This document shows, piece after piece, positions 1-11,570 of a DNA stretch of 64,000 nucleotides. How positions within the stretch are numbered: the first letter of the stretch is position 1; every line of letters starts with the position of its first letter. Source of the stretch: Bemisia tabaci (taxonomy: Eukaryota; Arthropoda; Insecta; Hemiptera; Aleyrodidae); the NCBI RefSeq assembly GCF_918797505.1, contig NC_092794.1:32540122-32604121 (forward strand), given 5' to 3'. Both the position numbers and the translations under genes were made by a program. The notes under the pieces are model-generated. The model did not search any database. It saw only the letters and a list, made by a program, of their open reading frames with translations, and was not told the DNA's origin.

Positions 1-82
1 CCTTCGGAAAATACACTCTTCCCGCGGTGGACGCGCGGGTCGCTTAAGAAGACAGAACAACTGGAATGGACACTCAAACTAA

Positions 83-176
83 AAAGCGCGCGCGAAGCGC
101 GCGTCCTGGGGGGGCTTGGGGGGGCGAAGCCCCCCCAAAAAACCGGCGCGGAGCGAAGCGGAGAGCCGGTTTTTTT
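83..176. repeat. Three consecutive GCGAAGC-tipped hairpins
   Basis: Three perfect or near-perfect inverted repeats follow each other: stem at 87-103, stem at 117-137, and an outer stem pairing about 135-145 with 165-176. Each contains the heptamer GCGAAGC (92-98, 124-130, 153-159), known as an unusually stable DNA mini-hairpin with a GAA loop. A diverged reverse-orientation relative of this GC-rich block lies near 21690-21840, so it is probably part of a dispersed repeat. No coding function is seen. Confidence 0.7.
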
Positions 177-180
177 CTCT

Positions 181-1649
181 TGAATTTTGCAGTTGCTTGC
201 TACCCTTTCTTCATGAATACGTCGTCGCTGCTTTGAGTCAGGCGGCCTTATCTGCGATTTCACTGATTGATGGCTCTTTTATGGAGCCTGGTGAATATTT
301 TCCATTTTTTTCTTACCCCCCCCCCCCTCCCTTCTCCCTTTCATAATGCGCTTTATTGGCACTCATCTCAAAAATACTGATGAGTTCGGCGAAAATTAAA
401 TAGAGAAAATCCTGATAATTACGGAATGTCCTATGCGCAGCGTGCTATGTTCGACCTCTCCCATTGACTCGCTCCATTGTGTGCTGTGTTAACGCACCCT
501 TGCGAATTTTATTTTTTAGGTTAGTCTTAGTTGAATGGATAAACATCACAATAAAGAAATTGTTGATATGTATAATCAATGATTCAATCATGTTCGTGCC
601 ATAATATTATGCTTGAGCTAATTTTGTCCTAAAAAGGAACCGCTAAAGATGGAATCTGCCGGAATGCTTAAGTTCGTGAGCACCATATTAGCTTCCGACA
701 AAGATCTAGTGTTGGTTTCTCAATTGAACACGGCTTGGTTGATTCACGATATGTATGTCTGATTAGCAGTCTAATTTTCCTGAATACATACAGAGTAATT
801 TTGAAAATAATACATTTGAAATAATAGGTTTCACCTGACTCAAGGCACTTGCTGAGTTTGTATTGCTAATACCCAGGAGTTTTCTGTCTTCTTCAGCGGT
901 GGACTCAAATGACAATTTGACAAATTCCTCGTTTTTGCCCCATAGCCCCCCCTAAAAAAAATTGATGTACCTTACAGATACTTGAACTTGAAGGACATTA
1001 GAACATTATAAGCACGGTCGTCTCTGTGAATTTAAGTGATTACTTGCCAATAAATGTTTGCACGCCCAAAAGTTACAGTTTAACGTAGGTTAGCGCTAAA
1101 GGCCCCTCTCCAATTTGGAGATGTGCCACTGCGAAAACCGCAGAGCAAGTTTTTTTCGTACCACTTGGCGACAATGCCAGACAACAGCGCTCCAACAGAG
1201 CATTTGTTTGTATTTTCCCCCTTAAAGTTCCCTGTAAGTCTTTGTGGACAGAGCTTTCAGCTCCTCTTGCGTTGTGCTCCCTTTTATTTCTCCATAACTT
1301 GATTTCGGGCCTGATGGTAGTTCTGCATGACAGATTCTTATCCCCCCCCCCCCCACGTTTTTAGTAAGCCCTTCTGGCACTAATCATGTATTGGTTTTCC
1401 TGGGTTTGAGTGCCAGTACTGAGTAGTTTTTCTTACCTCAATCTTTAGCCTTCTCTAATTTATATTGTGAATCCCCCTTATCTCAGAAATCCTTTAGGTG
1501 TGCTGTATTTCGATGTGCTTATGTGATCATTTTGTAGCCAAGTTGTAGTGGTTACTGGAATGGTGGTGTCTCGACCAGAAGTTGGTAAACGGCGATTGTT
1601 GCCAAATTTATTCTACCTTTTTGACCCCAGTTGATGATATGTTTTCTTG
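181..1649. other. No gene recognised
   Basis: AT-rich sequence with short C runs (315-330, 1342-1354). No ORF with recognisable similarity and no convincing exon was seen on either strand. Confidence 0.5.
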
Positions 1650-1831
1650 TGTTTTTAGAAAGAGCCTTCAGCTCAAATCTGTGATTAAACCAAGTGTTTC
1701 AATTTATATTCCATGCAAGCCATTTTGAAATGAGCTAATTGTGTTTTTAATAAGAGCCTTCAGCTCAAATCTGTGATTAAACCTTGTGCCTTAATTTATA
1801 TTCTATGCAAGCCATATTGAGATTTAAGCTA
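1650..1831. repeat. 91-bp tandem duplication
   Basis: A unit beginning GTGTTTTTA at 1650 repeats from 1741 with the same internal block (AGAGCCTTCAGCTCAAATCT, then a TTTATATTC..GCAAGCC segment). The copies are close but not identical, so the duplication is not fresh. No coding sense was found. Confidence 0.75.
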
Positions 1832-2637
1832 TTTGCATATTGCCTGTGTATTTCCGTGGTTTACTTAAATGGCTTATGTGTGTTGTTGTCCTTCAGGCCT
1901 AAACATTAGAAAAAGCATTTTGCATACTGAGATGCCCACAATTTTTACTACATATATGAATCATTTCCCAGGGTCCCCGGTTTCCCTTAGGAAATCCGAG
2001 TTGCAGAATGGAAGCCCAGTCGTGAACTGGCATGTTGCTGTCTGTTGGTAAACCAACCGAGAACTAGAGCGTAGTTGGATTTTGGAGGGTCACCACCTAC
2101 AAGGCTTCTCTACACCTTCTTCTCCATCCAGCTATGCTGCACCTTCTGTGAGATCGTTTTGTATTTGCTTCTTGTTAGGTAATGACAACTTAATTGCCAT
2201 ACCCCTAAGGTTCCCGGCTTTTCCAAAATCCCAGCTCTCTCGACCCAGCAAGTTTTATCTCTATTTTTAACTCCAAAGTGGCTCTAAGTGTTTTGTTATT
2301 TTGTGGCCGTTGAGTTCCCGGCCAATCTGTCACTAATTATGCAGACCCTTTAGTTCATTATGTAGCTTTCTAAATTTAGGAACTCCAGTTAGCCGATTTG
2401 TGTTGTTTCTGCAATATCACTTTCTGCTAACGCAGCGACAGAACAGATCGTCTATCTACTAACCCCTTTTTTTATCTCTCTCTCATGAGTTTTATTTAGT
2501 ACCTGAAGTTATGTGTTTTCTGTGATTCCTGTGATCTTTAAGACTGAATATAAATATTGTATTTTGATTGTTATTCGAGACTCATTATTATGTCTTCACT
2601 TGCCTGCCCTAGTCATTTGAGAATTATTTTAGCGGCC
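1832..2637. other. No gene recognised
   Basis: Two short ORFs occur here, but they show no domain, splice context or recognised family. Nothing else stands out. Confidence 0.5.
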
Positions 2638-2766
2638 TTTCTCTCTCTCTCTCCCCCCTCTCTCCCTCCCCCCTCTCACACACACTCTCTCTCTCTCTCT
2701 CTCCCCTGACGGAGTTCGAATCATTGTCGGGACTTCAACTACGTACCATCATTGTCGGGACTTCGG
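2638..2766. repeat. (CT)n microsatellite plus ATTGTCGGGACTTC repeats
   Basis: A CT/CTC microsatellite (2638-2704) is followed by two copies of ATTGTCGGGACTTC (near 2725 and 2752). The same motif next to a CT microsatellite appears in inverted orientation at about 19020-19130, so both are pieces of one dispersed repeat family also related to 9187-9931. Confidence 0.65.
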
Positions 2767-3835
2767 AGTTAACAACGGTTACGGGTAGCCCCGGGTTGGC
2801 ATTTACGAGGAGTGTTGTCCGTTTTTCGACTCTCTCCAGAAAAGTTGTACTTTCTCGCATGAAACACTATCGGGACCGTCCCGATATTGATAGAAATAAG
2901 ACGATGTCCCGACTTTGGCGGTCCCAAGACGACAAAAATTTCTCTCTTTTCCATACACCGCTGCCAAGCCGATTACCTGTCACTGCTTCGAGGTCACCCA
3001 TTGCAAAGGCGTCCAAACTCAATCCCCTAATTTGTCACGCCTTTTTCGCACGCTGTCCTTTCTCCTTTTAGATTTTCCGATCTCTTTATAAAACCGGAAT
3101 TGCCCACTCATCCGGGAACTACTTATTTTCGTCCCATCTTGTGGTCAGCGTTGTCACGCAGCGCAGGCAGCTTCATTTGGTGTATTTAATCCGTTTGCAC
3201 CCCTCGCCCCATCTCCACCCACCGCGCTGGATTCCGTTCACACAGCCGCACTGCAATAAATATAATCTCGTTGCCTTGATGTGCTTTTCTTGAATTAAAT
3301 AGCTTCTTATTTCTTTATAAGTATTATTTGCCTTGATTCCATTCTTATATGAATATCAAATTCAAACGCGCGCATCTTTCAAATACCACGTATTAATGAG
3401 GAATTAATAGATTCATATTTTTCTTATCTCCTCAACGATTTAATACTGTAACAACTATTTTTCTTTAGTTGCTCAGTATGTAATTTTATGTTTTTGCTTA
3501 AACCATTCGTGAAGGGTGCATCTGGTTCGAATAAATTTAAAAAAAATAAATTAATCGAAAATTATAATTCCCTTTTGAAAAAAATTTTTTGTTGATAAAA
3601 TGGAACGGATAAATAATTTTTTTAAAGAGAAATAAGATCAATTGAAAATTTCGTCGGTAAAAGATTATACGTGTGCTTATATTCTTTTTGGGGAGACCGC
3701 ATTCTCCAAATGATTGTGTCCAAATGGTTTGAAAAATAAAAATAAAAAAAATAAAAAATAAAAAAAAGTCTCGTACGTTCTTGTAGATTTTGAGGGAAAT
3801 AGAGCCCCTCGTATGATATCAGTGATTTGCGGCGT
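2767..3835. other. No gene recognised
   Basis: This is flank of the hAT-like element. Opposed short ORFs at 2724-3071 and 2769-2954 have no recognisable content. The stretch from 3540 to 3780 is very A-rich. Confidence 0.45.
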
Positions 3836-3843
3836 AGCTACCC

Positions 3844-4381
3844 TAGGGTGCGTCAAAAAAAATAAAAGTCTGAAATGTTGCGCTCCCCAGGCGGCAATCG
3901 ATGACGTTTGGTAAAAAAACGTTTTTGCCAAATTTTGGGCTAATTTCAAGCATTTTAAATGGTGCCAAAGGTCAATTTTGTGGTGAAATTCTGGTTTTTA
4001 GACTTAGACCACGATTTTATACAAAAAACCCAATTTTACGCTGAAATCGTGCGTTTACGGGCAAAATGCCACATAACTCAAGTTGTAGAGGATGAAATTT
4101 CACTCTAGAAAAATGTCCTTTCAAACAAAAAAAATCAAATCTGACAGGCAAAACGCACTTCGGTATTTTATTTTTTGGTCCTCAGAATTTCTGAGGCCTT
4201 ACAAAGCACCGCTATTAAAGACTCAATCCTTACCAAATTGAATCGAAAATGGGTATAAATGAACTGTAGGTAAGTGCTAAGGATACACATGTCATCAGAA
4301 CATCCTCTGTTTTAAAAAAACGTCCCATTTTTTTACGCATTTCTCAAAAAAGTATACGACCCGAAAAGCAGGATACTGAAA
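3844..4381 (+). repeat. Left terminal inverted repeat (about 538 bp)
   Basis: It pairs with 8521-9057 almost base for base. Visible differences are a few substitutions and small A/T-run length changes. The inner limit is where GGATACTGAAA (4371-4381) stops matching its partner. Confidence 0.92.
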
Positions 4382-5101
4382 AATATGACCCTGAAAGATA
4401 CTAAAACTTTACAGGCCGTGCAAGCATTATGTAAGCCACAGGGGGAGGGGGGGGGGGGGGTCGAGCCCAGATGTAAGCCTTTCACTTGGAAAAAAAAGAG
4501 AATATTCTCCCATAAAAGTCAATTTTGTGGCTATTTTTCAGTTATCTACGTTATCTTTGGAGAAAATTAATTGGAAGGAGGAAGAGTCAAGTTATGCTCA
4601 TGTAATTCAAAAGGGCGCGGATGGGTTGGCTCACTGATGGCCTTAAGGGGAGGGGGTGGGGTTAAGTTGAACAAAATGGCTTACTTAATACTTAAATGGA
4701 CTCTAAAGTATTGACAGACGTAAGAGTAAATTGACTTTAGATCAGAGTACCCACTTTAGATGAAAAATAAAACACATCATCGCTCTCATGGTATGAGAAG
4801 ATTAAAATAACGTTACAGTAGGTTGCCGAAATTCACTTTTTTTCAGAAAAGTGGACTTCATTTGGACGTATTTCTGCCAAACGAAACTACATGCATTACG
4901 ACATGAGTCCTGAGACCCGTAAGAATATGTGCATAACCGGGCTCACGTCATAATGCACATAGTTCCGTTTGATAGAAATAGTCCATTTATTTCTCTTAAA
5001 CTGATGTTGTTTTATTATTTTCAGTAGTCCTCAATTATGTTTTTACGTGGTTGACTGCAGATATTCGGTACGTTCATTTTTTTGCATAATTTTTAAACAT
5101 A

Positions 5102-6121
5102 CTAAAGTGGGTATATTTCAACAAAACTTAGGGGGAATTTTCCTCCGCAGCATATCGAAGAGGAGCGGCACATGAAAGAAAAAGTTATCGTGTACTTCAA
5201 TGTATAATATATTGCGTTCGAAAAAAAGGATATCCAGTAAGTAATAGTGCAGAACAAATTTTTGGACACAATTTTTGAGTTAGGTGCCTGCAACAAAAAT
5301 GTCTTCCTTGCTGAGGGATACTTTTTCAAATTCTCTGTGACAGTAAGGAGTAGAAATTGCTTTTGGTCTTCCTTCGATGTTATTGCATTGTTGAAAGCCG
5401 TCATTAATGCCACCGATCTCTCGGCGGCATCATTGACGACTTTCATACTCTTTACGATTATACAAGCTGCATTATAATTTTCGAGCTGACTCCATTCGGA
5501 AGGATGGGAGTTGAGGAAATCCTTAGGGATATTCAGTAGATTAAAAAAATTGTGCGTGTTGGAAGTTACGAAATTTTCCAATGAGATGTTTTTCTTCCTT
5601 CTCAATAAGTTAATGTCAAGCAATGCTTTCCTTGGAGGACTAGTTGTTGAGCTCTCTTTTTCCATGGCCTTCACCATGCGAATTTTTGTTTTGAAGGGGA
5701 CCCGCTCATCAAAAAATGCAAAAGCTACTAATTCTTCGGACAGATACCATAGATGATTGAGTAACTTTTCTAAAGCAGCTGTAGAAATAGGAAGGTTTAT
5801 TTTTTCATAAGCCAAAAGACTCGATAACAAATCACAGTCATTTTTTGGCGCCATTACCCCCGACGGCGATTGGAACCAATACTTTACGTATATACAAACA
5901 ATGAAAGTGCAAATGTCTTTAATATGACCTAACAGTTCTTTGGACATAGTTAATTGTTTCTGAAACATATACATTTTTAAAATATATAAAGCCTTCGCCA
6001 TCCAGCGGGCATTTGATACTGCTCCAGGTCTTCTGAATCGTACTCCTCTCTCTGGTGTTGCTCCGCAAAATATGATCACAAGTTCTAGAAGCTCTCTGTA
6101 ATCTTCTCTATGTTTATGTTT
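5102..6121 (-). CDS. Transposase of the hAT-like element, exon 2 (C-terminal part)
   Basis: This continues the transposase after a 372-bp intron (6122-6493). The acceptor TTTGTTTCTAG sits just before 6121, and reading on from exon 1 in phase 0 gives 339 further residues to a stop. No start codon is needed: the first in-frame initiator-like codon is GTG at 6079, with 14 continuous codons upstream of it. Early in the exon is the block PERGVRFRRPGA, then ARWMAKALY, a pattern recalled from uncharacterised transposon proteins of aphids and other invertebrates; the Glu in PERG is a candidate third catalytic acidic residue (inference). The far C-terminus is basic and hydrophobic and might include unspliced intron. 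No typical hAT dimerisation domain is obvious. Confidence 0.72.
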   Translation of the reverse strand, partial: KHKHREDYRELLELVIIFCGATPERGVRFRRPGAVSNARWMAKALYILKMYMFQKQLTMSKELLGHIKDICTFIVCIYVKYWFQSPSGVMAPKNDCDLLSSLLAYEKINLPISTAALEKLLNHLWYLSEELVAFAFFDERVPFKTKIRMVKAMEKESSTTSPPRKALLDINLLRRKKNISLENFVTSNTHNFFNLLNIPKDFLNSHPSEWSQLENYNAACIIVKSMKVVNDAAERSVALMTAFNNAITSKEDQKQFLLLTVTENLKKYPSARKTFLLQAPNSKIVSKNLFCTITYWISFFSNAIYYTLKYTITFSFMCRSSSICCGGKFPLSFVEIYPL

Positions 6122-6493
6122 CTAGAAACAAACAATACAAAACAGCATCGATGAATTTGTTATTAAGAATACAGGCCCTCAGCATTACACGTGCGCACAG
6201 ATGCCTGCACGTAAATACTTAACAAAAAGAGAGAAAATTATGTGTGTTAAACTATGGTTGAACCGATGAAACTTGACGCACGACTCGTGATTTGCTACTT
6301 CCTACAATTAAAATTAAAGAGGAAGATGTTTTCTGAGTAAAAAAAATGACGTCATCAAAAGCAACGGGTAAATATTGAACTTGATTGATCGAGATACAAG
6401 GTCACTTACGTCAATAACGATCTTTAAACTTTAAAAATTAAAAAACTTGGCCAAAAGAAGAAAAAATGTTAATGTATTTTAGTGAAAACTCAC

Positions 6494-7936
6494 CGAAAGT
6501 TGCTCGAAACAGAAGTTTAAAAGTTCTGTCTTGATAGGCTGCACATTTTCAAGAATGTCAGGGTCGTCTAGGGCCGTCGTATAGGTGCTTGGATTGATAT
6601 CCTCCCACTTGTCACGGAAGTTGGTAAAAATAGGATTTTCAGGTTGGTTCCTCTTGCCTATGCGAGAAGTGACTGCAGCATCGAGAAGGAGTTCAGAAAC
6701 ATGATGACGACAAGCACAATATAAGAGACGTTTACCTAAGATTCGCTCCGTACAGACACAAGAACCACTTTTAACTCCAGTGTTTGAGGACGTGGTATCA
6801 AAGCATATAGATTTGACTTGCTCCTCTATATTCCACTCCCGAACAGTTTGGCAAATTGCCTCAGCTATAAAGATACCTTTGCCAGAGGGCAATGCAGGTA
6901 CACTTAAAAGTTGATCAATGTTGTGACCTGTGACTAAAATTGGTAATCGGTCAACCTTTTTCTTACCACCCATCAATGGAGGTAAAAGTTTGCCATCTAC
7001 ATGTATTGTGAGAGGCACGTCAGGATTAAAGCTCTTTTGAATTCGTTGAGCAGAATTTTTTCTTAGCTCAGCTCTTCTTCGTCTCACAGATGCCTCGCTA
7101 ACGGTTAGAGTCTTCACATCAACACCCATTGATTTAGCGGTTTTTGCGATGAGAAAAGTGGCGTTTCGATTGGAGGTTCTCGTGCGATCTAAAGTTAAAC
7201 TCAATTCCTCGTCTAATATTTGCAACCGCTTTCTCTTGGGCGATTGTAACTTAGACTCAAAAACACTTCCTTGAGATGACGGTTTAGAATCTTGTGAAGA
7301 CGATCCTGACAATATAATTTTTTCAGAGAGTCTCTTAGCATATGCTTCGGCTTTTTGCTTTTGTCTTTCTTCCCGAAGGGTACGCTTCTTTTTTTTCATC
7401 TGCTTCCGTGCAGCTTCAAGTTCATTTGACGCAAGATATCTTCTATCAGCATATCCTTCACCTGGTAATTCTTCCTGTAACACTTGTTTATCCACCTTTT
7501 TTTCCTTTTTTTGCGAGTTTTGATTTTCCCTTCTAGCTTTTTCTTTTTCAGACAGCAAATGTGGCCTGTCCTCTACGCTCATACACGCTAAAGCATCAAA
7601 ACTGTCAATTTCAAATAAATGGTGTAAACTGTTCGTAAAAGCTGCTTCATACTTCAACGCATTTTTCATATTTACGATTCGTTGAATATTCCTGTATTCT
7701 TGGTACAGCTGTATCACTTTTTTTTTGCACTTGTCCTTTCTTAATGTGGGACTTCGAGCCTTAACCCAAAAAGGTATCACTCTGTCAATGACATTTTCCA
7801 CACTTTGTGACAGATATTGTTTTTTAACATTAAGTTCGTACAGTAAATTACTGAGCACTTGCCCTCTAGACGGATACTTTTCGGCAGTAATTTCCGATTT
7901 CGGCTCTAAAAGCTTCGCATACTTCTTTATTCGCAT
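6494..7936 (-). CDS. Transposase of the hAT-like element, exon 1
   Basis: 481 codons from the first in-frame ATG (7936) to the donor TCG|GTGAGT at 6494/6493. Residues 1-130 are basic and helical. Residues about 130-240 are a Lys/Glu/Arg-rich, probably coiled-coil and nuclear-targeting stretch. The catalytic RNase H-like core follows: IHVDGK (Asp about 314), CFDTTSSNTG (Asp about 380) and YCACRHHVSEL (CxxH at about 409-412). This D..D..C(2)H order is characteristic of hAT and related cut-and-paste transposases. The frame is open 4 codons upstream of this ATG with a TAG just before, so a short 5' exon is possible. There are no internal stops. The 570 bp between the ATG and the right TIR would hold promoter and 5' UTR. 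Confidence 0.78.
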
Positions 7937-8520
7937 CTTTAATCGCACTATTCCGCAATCCGATATCTAAATTTAAAACTGCACGTTCACTGTGTAATGA
8001 TCTTTAAATTGCTTGCTGCATCTTAATTTGCACTCTATTGCCACTTCTCGATCAAATAAAGAAACTCACACACTATTGCGCGAAAGAGAACGTCAGCGAC
8101 ACCAAGACTGAGGGCACAAAATATCGGAGGGGTACTGAAGGTGCCTAGCTGTTCACCCGTCTGCGGTTTCAAGGTGTTATACGTAAGAACAGTTGATTGG
8201 CCGCTCAGGCGACTGGCGGGGAAAGTGGTGGGGATAGCTTCATCTTCGTTGACCTTGAAGTCGAAAAATATTCTCCCGCCCCGCTGGTGTGTTTAAAACT
8301 CCTCGAGACTAGGCATGTATGCAACTGGTCAGACATTCGCGCGGCGCACCGCGGCGGAAGGATTGCGCTGCAGTTATAGTGACTTGGACAGACGGTTTTC
8401 ATCTCCACCATTTCGTCCACTTCTTCTCCTTCTTACTAAAATGTTCGATTTTTCATTTGAAGAAAATTGACTCGAACCTCTATTAGTATCTTAACTTACC
8501 AACTATGTCGAAGGCAATAA

Positions 8521-9057
8521 TTTCAGTATCCTGCTTTTCGGGTCGTATACTTTTTTGAGAAATGCGTAAAAAATGGGACGTTTTTTTAAAACTGAGGATG
8601 TTCTGATGACATGTGTATCCTTAGCACTTACCTACAGTTCATTTATACCCATTTTCGATTCAATTTGGTAAGGATTGAGTCTTTAATAGCGGTGCTTTGT
8701 AAGGCCTCAGAAATTCTGAGGACCAAAAAATAAAATACCGAAGTGCGTTTTGCCTGTCAGATTTGATTTTTTTTGTTTGAAAGGACATTTTTCTAGAGTG
8801 AAATTTCATCCTCTACAACTTGAGTTATGTGGCATTTTGCCCGTAAACGCACGATTTCAGCGTAAAATCGGGTTTTTTGTATAAAATCGTGGTCTAAGTC
8901 TAAAAACCAGAATTTCACCACAAAATTGACCTTTGGCACCATTTAAAATGCTTGAAATTAGCCCAAAATTTGGCAAAAACGTTTTTTTACCAAACGTCAT
9001 CGATTGCCGCCTGGGGAGCGCAACATTTCAGACTTTCATTTTTTTTGACGCACCCTA
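8521..9057 (-). repeat. Right terminal inverted repeat
   Basis: Complement of 3844-4381. It ends GACGCACCCTA at 9047-9057, immediately followed by the second AGCTACCC target copy (9058-9065). Confidence 0.92.
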
Positions 9058-9186
9058 AGCTACCCTCACCGGTTATACAACGATCACTACTTATTTCTTA
9101 CATTTGTCAACGAATTAATTAGTTTTACTTAGTTTCGCAGAAAGCGTTTGAATAAGTAAGTTTTCAAGTCCTGGCAAGAGTTCCTA

Positions 9187-9931
9187 CTTCAGTTGGAGAG
9201 ACAATCGTCTTGCCACCGTCGTTATCGGAACTTCCTAAAAATTGTGAATGTGACGAAAATTGTTCAAGTTAGGATCTAGCTGAACATGTATTTGGATAGA
9301 GCTGGAGGATACTCATCAGCTGAAAAGCTAATTTCCTTGGATTTCGATACTTTACGTATGGATTTTGCTTGAAAACATTGATTTCAGTCGATGCTGGTCA
9401 CCGTTGCATTGCTGTCAGCTTTTCTGACCTTTAAAAGCAGCTCTACAATCCACAAGGATCCTCTAGATCCGCATATATTGCAAGTGCGTCCTCCATGCCG
9501 CGTGCTTAGGGCTGTCTCGGAATGACGTCAGGCTTTTTTCCGCGATTTTTTTTACCCATCCCCATTTACTCACCTAGATTTCAAGTCAAGTATATTTCAG
9601 TCAGTGTTGAACCCCAACCCTTTTTAAAAATTTTTGTCAGGTTTGGGCCAACCTCCCCCTCCCCCATATTACTGTCAGGAGGTTTGGGATCTCCCATCGT
9701 CTACGGACCGCACTGTCGGGACCTCGCACGGTTCGTGACAATGTTTTGCGGCAATAACCATGTGTGAAACGCCGAAATACAGAAAAATTAGGCTTTAGGT
9801 AAACGACGATACTTTACCTAGATCTGAAATAAGGTTTAGTTCCATCCTTACTTGTACAATTTTTGCAAATTCAAAATTTTAAAGAAGTCCCGATAACGAT
9901 AGTAGCTAGATGATTGTCTCTCCAATTGAAG
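9187..9931. mobile_element. Non-autonomous inverted-repeat element, family A
   Basis: The ends mirror each other: 9187-9233 (TTGGAGAGACAATCGTC and a TTATCGG..ACTTC block) against 9883-9931 in complement. The interior holds no coding sequence of note and an internal TGTCGGGACCTC motif. A second, partial copy of the same left end occurs at 18810. No clear target duplication was found. Confidence 0.65.
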
Positions 9932-11290
9932 CACCTGAATCATTGTCGAAATTTAAAAACTTTTTTATTCGATCGCTAGCTATGAGACTGATTTGACCTT
10001 ATTACAAAGATGACAGACGCAAGAAACAAGTATAGCGCGTTAAGTTATTGGCGGGTTATATTGTTCATTCATTCAAACTGCAGCTCCTTTCGTCTCTTCA
10101 TAAGATCCCCGATGACTTGCGCCTCCACCCAAATTTATAATCAGGGAATCTACATGACTAGTTGCCACTCCGTTCCAACTTACAATTAGACATTATATGC
10201 GGATATGTTTTTAGGTCCAGTTACACGATCAAATTGAGCCATCAAATTGATCGTGTAACTGGACCTTGTCATAATTAATCCCCTCGAACCTGCCACCCAG
10301 GGCCCCTCACATAGGGGGTTGGGGAGTGGAGGGTGTTGCCAGGACTCCAGCCCCGAGGCCCAGCAGGATCTCTTGGAAGCATAAAAGTTCGGAATAATAA
10401 AAATTAGAAAACTGTCTGTTTTTCGGAATACCCGCTGAAAACTCTGAAGCAAAATATGACTCAGTACATCTGCGAACGCATGATTTTACTTTCGACCGTA
10501 GGATAAGTCAGTTGGACGTAATTATGCATGGTAAACGTACTTATCTGTTGAAGTAAATTAAATCACCAGGAACTATAAGAGGGCCCACGAACGATAATCC
10601 CTGAAAAGTCGGGCGTATAAACGTATGGACCATGTAAATGACAACGCTGCGAGGTCAAGCTTGCACATCGACGAGACCGGGTATTGTGAACGCGAAAAGT
10701 TATTGTATGCAAACTGCTGCTATTCTACCCCTATCTTCAGGTCAAAATTCTTCATAGGAAGCCCTTTCGTAAAAGATCAAATTCTTGTAATTTTGCCCCA
10801 ATCTCTTCGTTCATTACATGGTAGGATTACTCGTAAAATTCTGAGCTAAATCATACATAATTGCAATATACAATTTTTATTTTTTCCTTCCTTTTTCTTT
10901 TTGAAGCGAAGTCCAATTTTTATTTAAAACATCGTATCTCGAACTGTAACTTTGCTGCTATTTGACCGATTTTTATAAACGAGGCCTCTTTTTACTCATG
11001 TTGTAAAGGAGAGTAAGGAAACACTTGCTAAAAAAATGTTACACAACTTTCAACAAATTTTGGTTTTTTCTAGCGGGAGGGTGAAATTGGAAATTACGCG
11101 TAAGTAATTAGGGTTCGATTGTGGCTCGGCTCGGCATTGTCCGCGAACTCGAGACTCGGTCCGGGCCGGGGTGTCGCTGTTGCCAGTGTTTGCAAGAAAT
11201 ACCCGCGGCTCAGGGATCATCGTTCGTGGGCCCTAGTATACGTTATACGTGAAAATAAATTAAATCAAAAGGGTGATCAAAGGGGTATTT
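9932..11290. other. No gene recognised; contains one perfect hairpin
   Basis: The only strong signal is a hairpin at 10214-10265 (annotated separately). Short ORFs at 10186-10452 and 10625-10849 show no recognised family. Confidence 0.45.
10214..10265. repeat. Perfect 19-bp stem hairpin
   Basis: GGTCCAGTTACACGATCAA (10214-10232) pairs exactly with 10247-10265 around a 14-base loop. It could be the relic of a small foldback element or a processed hairpin RNA; nothing in the flanks decides. Confidence 0.8.
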
Positions 11291-11570
11291 CAGGGTTGCT
11301 GGCGGTCCAGAAAACGGGGAAAGTCAGGGAATTTGCGGCGACCATAGGAAAAGTCAGGAGATTGAAACAAAAATTCAAGAAATTAAATTTGTTTAGGCTT
11401 AGCAGAAGTGATTTTAATTTAAAGGAAAAAAATAAAAGTGGAAGTTTTATTCAAATAATGTCACGGAAAGTCGGAATCCGAAAATTTTGGAGTCAGAGAA
11501 TGGCAAAAATGGCCAGGCAAAAGTTAGGGAAGGTCAGAGAATTTGAGCATGAAGAAATTATGGCAACCCT
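11291..11570. mobile_element. Short MITE with YAGGGTTGC ends
   Basis: It begins CAGGGTTGC and ends in the complement of TAGGGTTGCC (11561-11570). The interior is made of repeated phrases of the type AAAGTCAGGGAATT, like the larger element at 43683-44650 and the flanks of 24352-28452. This looks like a hAT-type non-autonomous family by its YAGGG terminus; no duplication was identified. Confidence 0.55.

Larger units (their letters stand above)
3844..9057 (-). mobile_element. Complete hAT-like DNA transposon with long TIRs
   Basis: The element is 5214 bp and is bounded by TAGGGTGCGTC at the left and its exact complement at the right. It is flanked on both sides by AGCTACCC (3836-3843 and 9058-9065), an 8-bp target duplication as expected for hAT elements; the TAGGG terminus fits the hAT YARNG consensus. 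The inverted repeats run 3844-4381 and 8521-9057, far longer than the short TIRs usual in hAT. The interior carries one minus-strand gene with two exons and no stop or frameshift. By-eye TIR divergence is a few per cent or less. Assignment to hAT rests on TSD length, terminus and the D..D..CxxH pattern; the exact family is not identified. Confidence 0.88.

Noticed and set aside
5247..5756. Plus-strand ORFs opposite the transposase
   Set aside because: Antisense shadows of exon 2 of the hAT-like gene.
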